Of a DNA stretch of 64,000 nt, positions 61,346 to 64,000 are shown one piece after another (the stretch's first letter is position 1; every line of letters begins with the position of its first letter). The translations under genes were made by a program, and so were the position numbers. The notes under the pieces were generated by a model that was given only the letters and a program-made list of their open reading frames with translations, was not told the origin of the DNA and searched no databases. The DNA comes from Setophaga petechia (taxonomy: Eukaryota; Chordata; Aves; Passeriformes; Parulidae): NCBI GenBank assembly GCA_024362935.1, contig JANCRA010000123.1, positions 806,001 to 870,000 of the forward strand, in the 5' to 3' direction.

Positions 61346-61569
61346 GGTGAGGATGAGTGTAGGGAAGGGTGGGAAGCCAGCAGCCCCTGGTCACTCCAGG
61401 GGGGTGACAGAGCTGGGCATCCTGCCCCTTTGGTGGCTCCCCAGAGCCCTCATCACCCAGGGACATTCAAAAAAGGGACATTCAAAGCAGGACAGGTGCT
61501 CCTGCTTTGCTCTCAGGCCCAAAAATGTGAGTGTGCCCTGGAGCTGGCTGTGCAGGCACGACACACGAC

Positions 61570-61886
61570 AGCATCCCTGCCCCTGTGTGTGTGTGCCAGG
61601 GGCACAAACTGCCTCCCTGCCCCTGTGTGTGTGCCAGGGGCACAAACTGCATCCCTGCCCCTGTGTGTGCGTGCCAAGGGCACAAACTGCCTTCTTGCCC
61701 ATGTGTGTGTGTGCCAGGGGCACAAACTGCATCCCTGCCCATGTGTGTGTGTGCCAGGGGCACAAACTGCCTCCCTGCCCCTGTGTGTGTGTGCCAAGGG
61801 CACAAACTGCTTTCCTGCCCATGTGTGTGTGTGCCAGGGGCACAAACTGCATCCCTGCCCCTGTGTGTGTGTGCCAGGGGCACAAA
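61570..61886. repeat. 40-bp minisatellite x8
   Basis: ATCCCTGCCCCTGTGTGTGT followed by GTGCCAGGGGCACAAACTGC. Eight units at 38-40-bp spacing, with TG-dinucleotide length differences. Confidence 0.97.
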
Positions 61887-61889
61887 TTC

Positions 61890-62555
61890 AGCAATTCCCA
61901 GCTCTCTCCCAGGCAGCAGGGAGCTGGGAGCTGAGTGAGATCAGATCAAGCCCTTGGCTGAGGGCTCTGAAAGTCCAAAACAGCCTTGTAAAGATGAAGC
62001 TTGTAAAAGCAGGACTCTGCTTTCGTAGCTCATGAATGGGGAGAAATGCCAGCCAGATCATTTTTACACATATTTTTTCTGTCTTTGTCAACATTCCCCC
62101 ATTTGGCTGGAACTTCAAACTGCCCCATTTGGAGACCGTCTGTCTTAGAAGTTGCTGTATTTGTATAAATAAATAACTGATAGGGAATGATCCACTCTGG
62201 AGCCTGCCCAGGGGCCCTGGGAACTGGGATGGGGGTGTGGAGCCTCCCTTGGGCTTTGGTGGTTCTCCAGTGCCAAGTGAGTAGAACAGGAAATGTGGAT
62301 GGAGGGTAAATTTGGGTGGGGGTCTCCAAACACCAGCACCCACCCAAATTCAGGAAGGGGAGCAAGAAATGTCTTTTCCATCCACTGGGAAGGAGGCTCA
62401 GGCAATAACTATGGAAGTGAAGTGGTGACTGTGGCCCTGGGTGTCACCTGGCTGGAAGCTGGCTGTCACCTTGCCAACCCTGTGCTGATATCGGGGTGTC
62501 ACTGTCCCCACCAGGAGCAGTCTGTACTGCCCGGGGAGAGCCTGAGCACGGCGAG
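61890..62555. other. Intergenic, no gene seen
   Basis: Unique sequence upstream of the purine-rich array. No exon recognised. Confidence 0.4.
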
Positions 62556-62559
62556 AGGG

Positions 62560-63140
62560 GCACGGAGAGGGCAGCACAGAGGGCTGAGGGCTCAGGGAGG
62601 GGATGGAGAGCACGGTAGGGTGCAGAACAGGGACAGAGGTGTGGGAATGGGGATTCAGAGAGGGGCTGGAGGGCACAGGGAGGGGATGGGGGGCACAGGG
62701 AGGGGATGGAGAGCACAGGAGGGGATGGAGAGCACAGGGAGGGGATGGAGGGCACAGCGAAGAGTGGGAGAGCATGGCGAGGGGGACACGGAGAGGGGCA
62801 CGGTGAAGGCAGCACAGAGGGATGAGGGCTCAGGGAGGGGATGGAGGGCACAGAGAGGGGCTGGAGGGTACAAGGAGGGGATGGAGGGCACAGAGAGGGG
62901 ACGGAGAGCACGGAGAAGGGCAGGAGAGCACGGTGAGGGCAGCACCGAGGGCTGAGGGCTCAGGGTGCAGAACAGGGACAGAGGTGTGGGAATGGGGACT
63001 CAGAGAGGGGCTGGAGGGCACAAGGAGGGGATGGAGGGCACAGGGAGGGGATGGAGAGCACAGAGAGGGGATTAGAGAGCACAGGGAGGGGATGGAGGGC
63101 ACAGGGAGGGGATGGAGGGCACAGAGAAGAGCGGGGAGAG
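62560..63140. repeat. Purine-rich minisatellite upstream of ADRB3
   Basis: Repeats of GGAGGGCACAGGGAGGGGAT, about 20-22 bp, with two copies of a block GCAGAACAGGGACAGAGGTG (62621, 62957). Many GGGG runs on the plus strand. It ends about 260 bp before the ADRB3 ATG. Confidence 0.95.
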
Positions 63141-63149
63141 CACCGCCAG

Positions 63150-63400
63150 GAGCTGAAGCGTCCGGCGGGGATGCCGGGGGGAGCGGGGCGGGCCGGGGCA
63201 GCGCGTCCGGGGGGAGGAGGTGCCGCCGTCCGCTCTCCTTCCCTCGCCCTCCGGAGCAGCCCGGGGCCGCCCCGCTCCTTTAAAGGCTCCTCCTCCGGCG
63301 CGGAGGGGACCCGGCCCCGCCGGTCCGGCCCGAGGGCTGCGCCGGGAGCGCGGCGGGGAGCGCACGGCGGGGCCGGTGCCCCCAGCCCAGCCCGGCCGAG
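63150..63400 (+). promoter_or_regulatory. CpG-rich ADRB3 promoter/5' UTR
   Basis: CpG-dense sequence with CTCCTTTAAAGGCTCCTCC at about 63275, a possible TATA-like TTTAAAG, about 120 bp before the ATG. Confidence 0.45.
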
Positions 63401-64000
63401 ATGAGCCCCCTCCCCACGGGCAACGGCAGCGCCTGGGGGGGCTCCGGGAACTGCAGCGGGGCTCCGCTGGGCCGGCAGTGGGTGCTGGGCACCGCCATCA
63501 GCCTCACCGTGCTGGTCACCGTGGCCGGGAACCTGCTGGTGATCGTGGCCATCGCCAAAACGCCGCGGCTGCAGACCATGACCAACGTCTTCATCACCTC
63601 GCTGGCGTGCGCCGACCTCATCATGGGCTTGCTGGTGGTGCCGCCGGGGGCCACCATCCTGCTGAGCGGCCACTGGCCCTACGGCACGACCGTGTGCGAG
63701 CTGTGGACCTCGCTGGACGTGCTGTGTGTGACCGCCAGCATCGAGACGCTGTGCGCCATCGCCGTGGATCGCTACCTGGCCATCACCTCCCCGCTGCAGT
63801 ACGAGGCGCTGGTGACCAAGGGCCGCGCCCGGGCCGTGGTGTGCCTGGTGTGGGCCATCTCTGCCTTCATCTCCTTCCTCCCCATCATGAACCACTGGTG
63901 GAGGGACGGGGCGGACGAGCGGGCGGCGCGCTGCTACGAGGACCCGCGCTGCTGCGACTTTGTCACCAACGTCACCTACGCCATCGTGTCCTCCACCATC
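63401..64000 (+). CDS. ADRB3: ADRB3, beta-3-type adrenergic receptor, 5' part
   Basis: ATG at 63401; 200 codons are open to the window end, so the gene is cut by the window. The N terminus has two N-glycosylation sites (NGS, NCS). TM1 carries [22 protein letters not shown]2 carries [19 protein letters not shown], with the conserved Asp. TM3 carries [20 protein letters not shown], with the amine-binding Asp, then [14 protein letters not shown], the DRY motif. ECL2 has the Cys-rich [14 protein letters not shown], typical of beta receptors. Family knowledge: couples catecholamines to Gs. Subtype is assigned mainly from adjacency to EIF4EBP1, as in human 8p11. The residues seen would also allow another beta subtype, but those lie elsewhere in vertebrate genomes. 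Confidence 0.88.
   Translation, partial: MSPLPTGNGSAWGGSGNCSGAPLGRQWVLGTAISLTVLVTVAGNLLVIVAIAKTPRLQTMTNVFITSLACADLIMGLLVVPPGATILLSGHWPYGTTVCELWTSLDVLCVTASIETLCAIAVDRYLAITSPLQYEALVTKGRARAVVCLVWAISAFISFLPIMNHWWRDGADERAARCYEDPRCCDFVTNVTYAIVSSTI

Noticed and set aside
61298..62035. 245-codon frame with repeated CVCVPGAQTA
   Set aside because: Product of the 40-bp minisatellite; no conserved domain.

Overview
The window is a GC-rich stretch of vertebrate nuclear DNA, almost certainly from a bird and probably a songbird. The genes have several exons with GT-AG introns. Their encoded proteins closely match vertebrate families I know. The repeats include CR1 LINE pieces and solo LTRs of the kind common in passerine genomes. 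Gene order and all orientations match the human 8p11.23 block read backwards: DDHD2(-), BAG4(-), LSM1(+), STAR(+), ASH2L(-), [NODAL(+)], EIF4EBP1(-), ADRB3(+). From memory this block is on chicken chromosome 22, a microchromosome. I could not check that.

Layout. 1-7.9 kb: the 5' half of DDHD2, leaving the window at base 1. 10.1-14.8 kb: BAG4, head to head with LSM1 (15.0-16.9 kb) across a 209-bp CpG-rich promoter holding two CCAAT boxes. 16.9-20.6 kb: intergenic, with tandem repeats and a solo LTR. 20.6-24.1 kb: STAR, with a recognisable steroidogenic promoter. 24.5-32.8 kb: ASH2L on the minus strand, tail to tail with STAR. 33.6-36.1 kb: a complete NODAL gene, divergent from ASH2L. 36.1-42.7 kb: mostly tandem arrays. 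43.0-48.8 kb: EIF4EBP1. 48.9-63.1 kb: about 14 kb with no gene I can support, made of LTR pieces and tandem arrays. 63.4-64.0 kb: the 5' part of ADRB3, cut by the window end.

I rebuilt exon by exon all genes but the truncated ends. Each model keeps frame through every junction: BAG4 340 aa, LSM1 133 aa, STAR 283 aa, ASH2L 602 aa, NODAL 390 aa, EIF4EBP1 117 aa. The genes do not form a pathway. They act in lipid hydrolysis (DDHD2), apoptosis and chaperone control (BAG4), mRNA decay (LSM1), steroid synthesis (STAR), H3K4 methylation (ASH2L), left-right and mesoderm signalling (NODAL), translation control (EIF4EBP1) and catecholamine signalling (ADRB3). The NODAL copy beside EIF4EBP1 is the one mammals lack. 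It mirrors the NODAL-EIF4EBP2 neighbourhood on human chromosome 10.

The most unusual property is tandem-repeat load. The arrays listed here add up to roughly 13-14 kb of the 64 kb. Several touch gene function: a minisatellite that begins in the last codons of STAR and contains its stop codon, an in-frame repeat in the NODAL prodomain, an array carrying many poly(A) signals at the 3' end of EIF4EBP1, and an array with about eleven AATAAA-type signals upstream of ADRB3. I found no undescribed multi-gene system. The long open frames inside the arrays are artefacts of periodicity.
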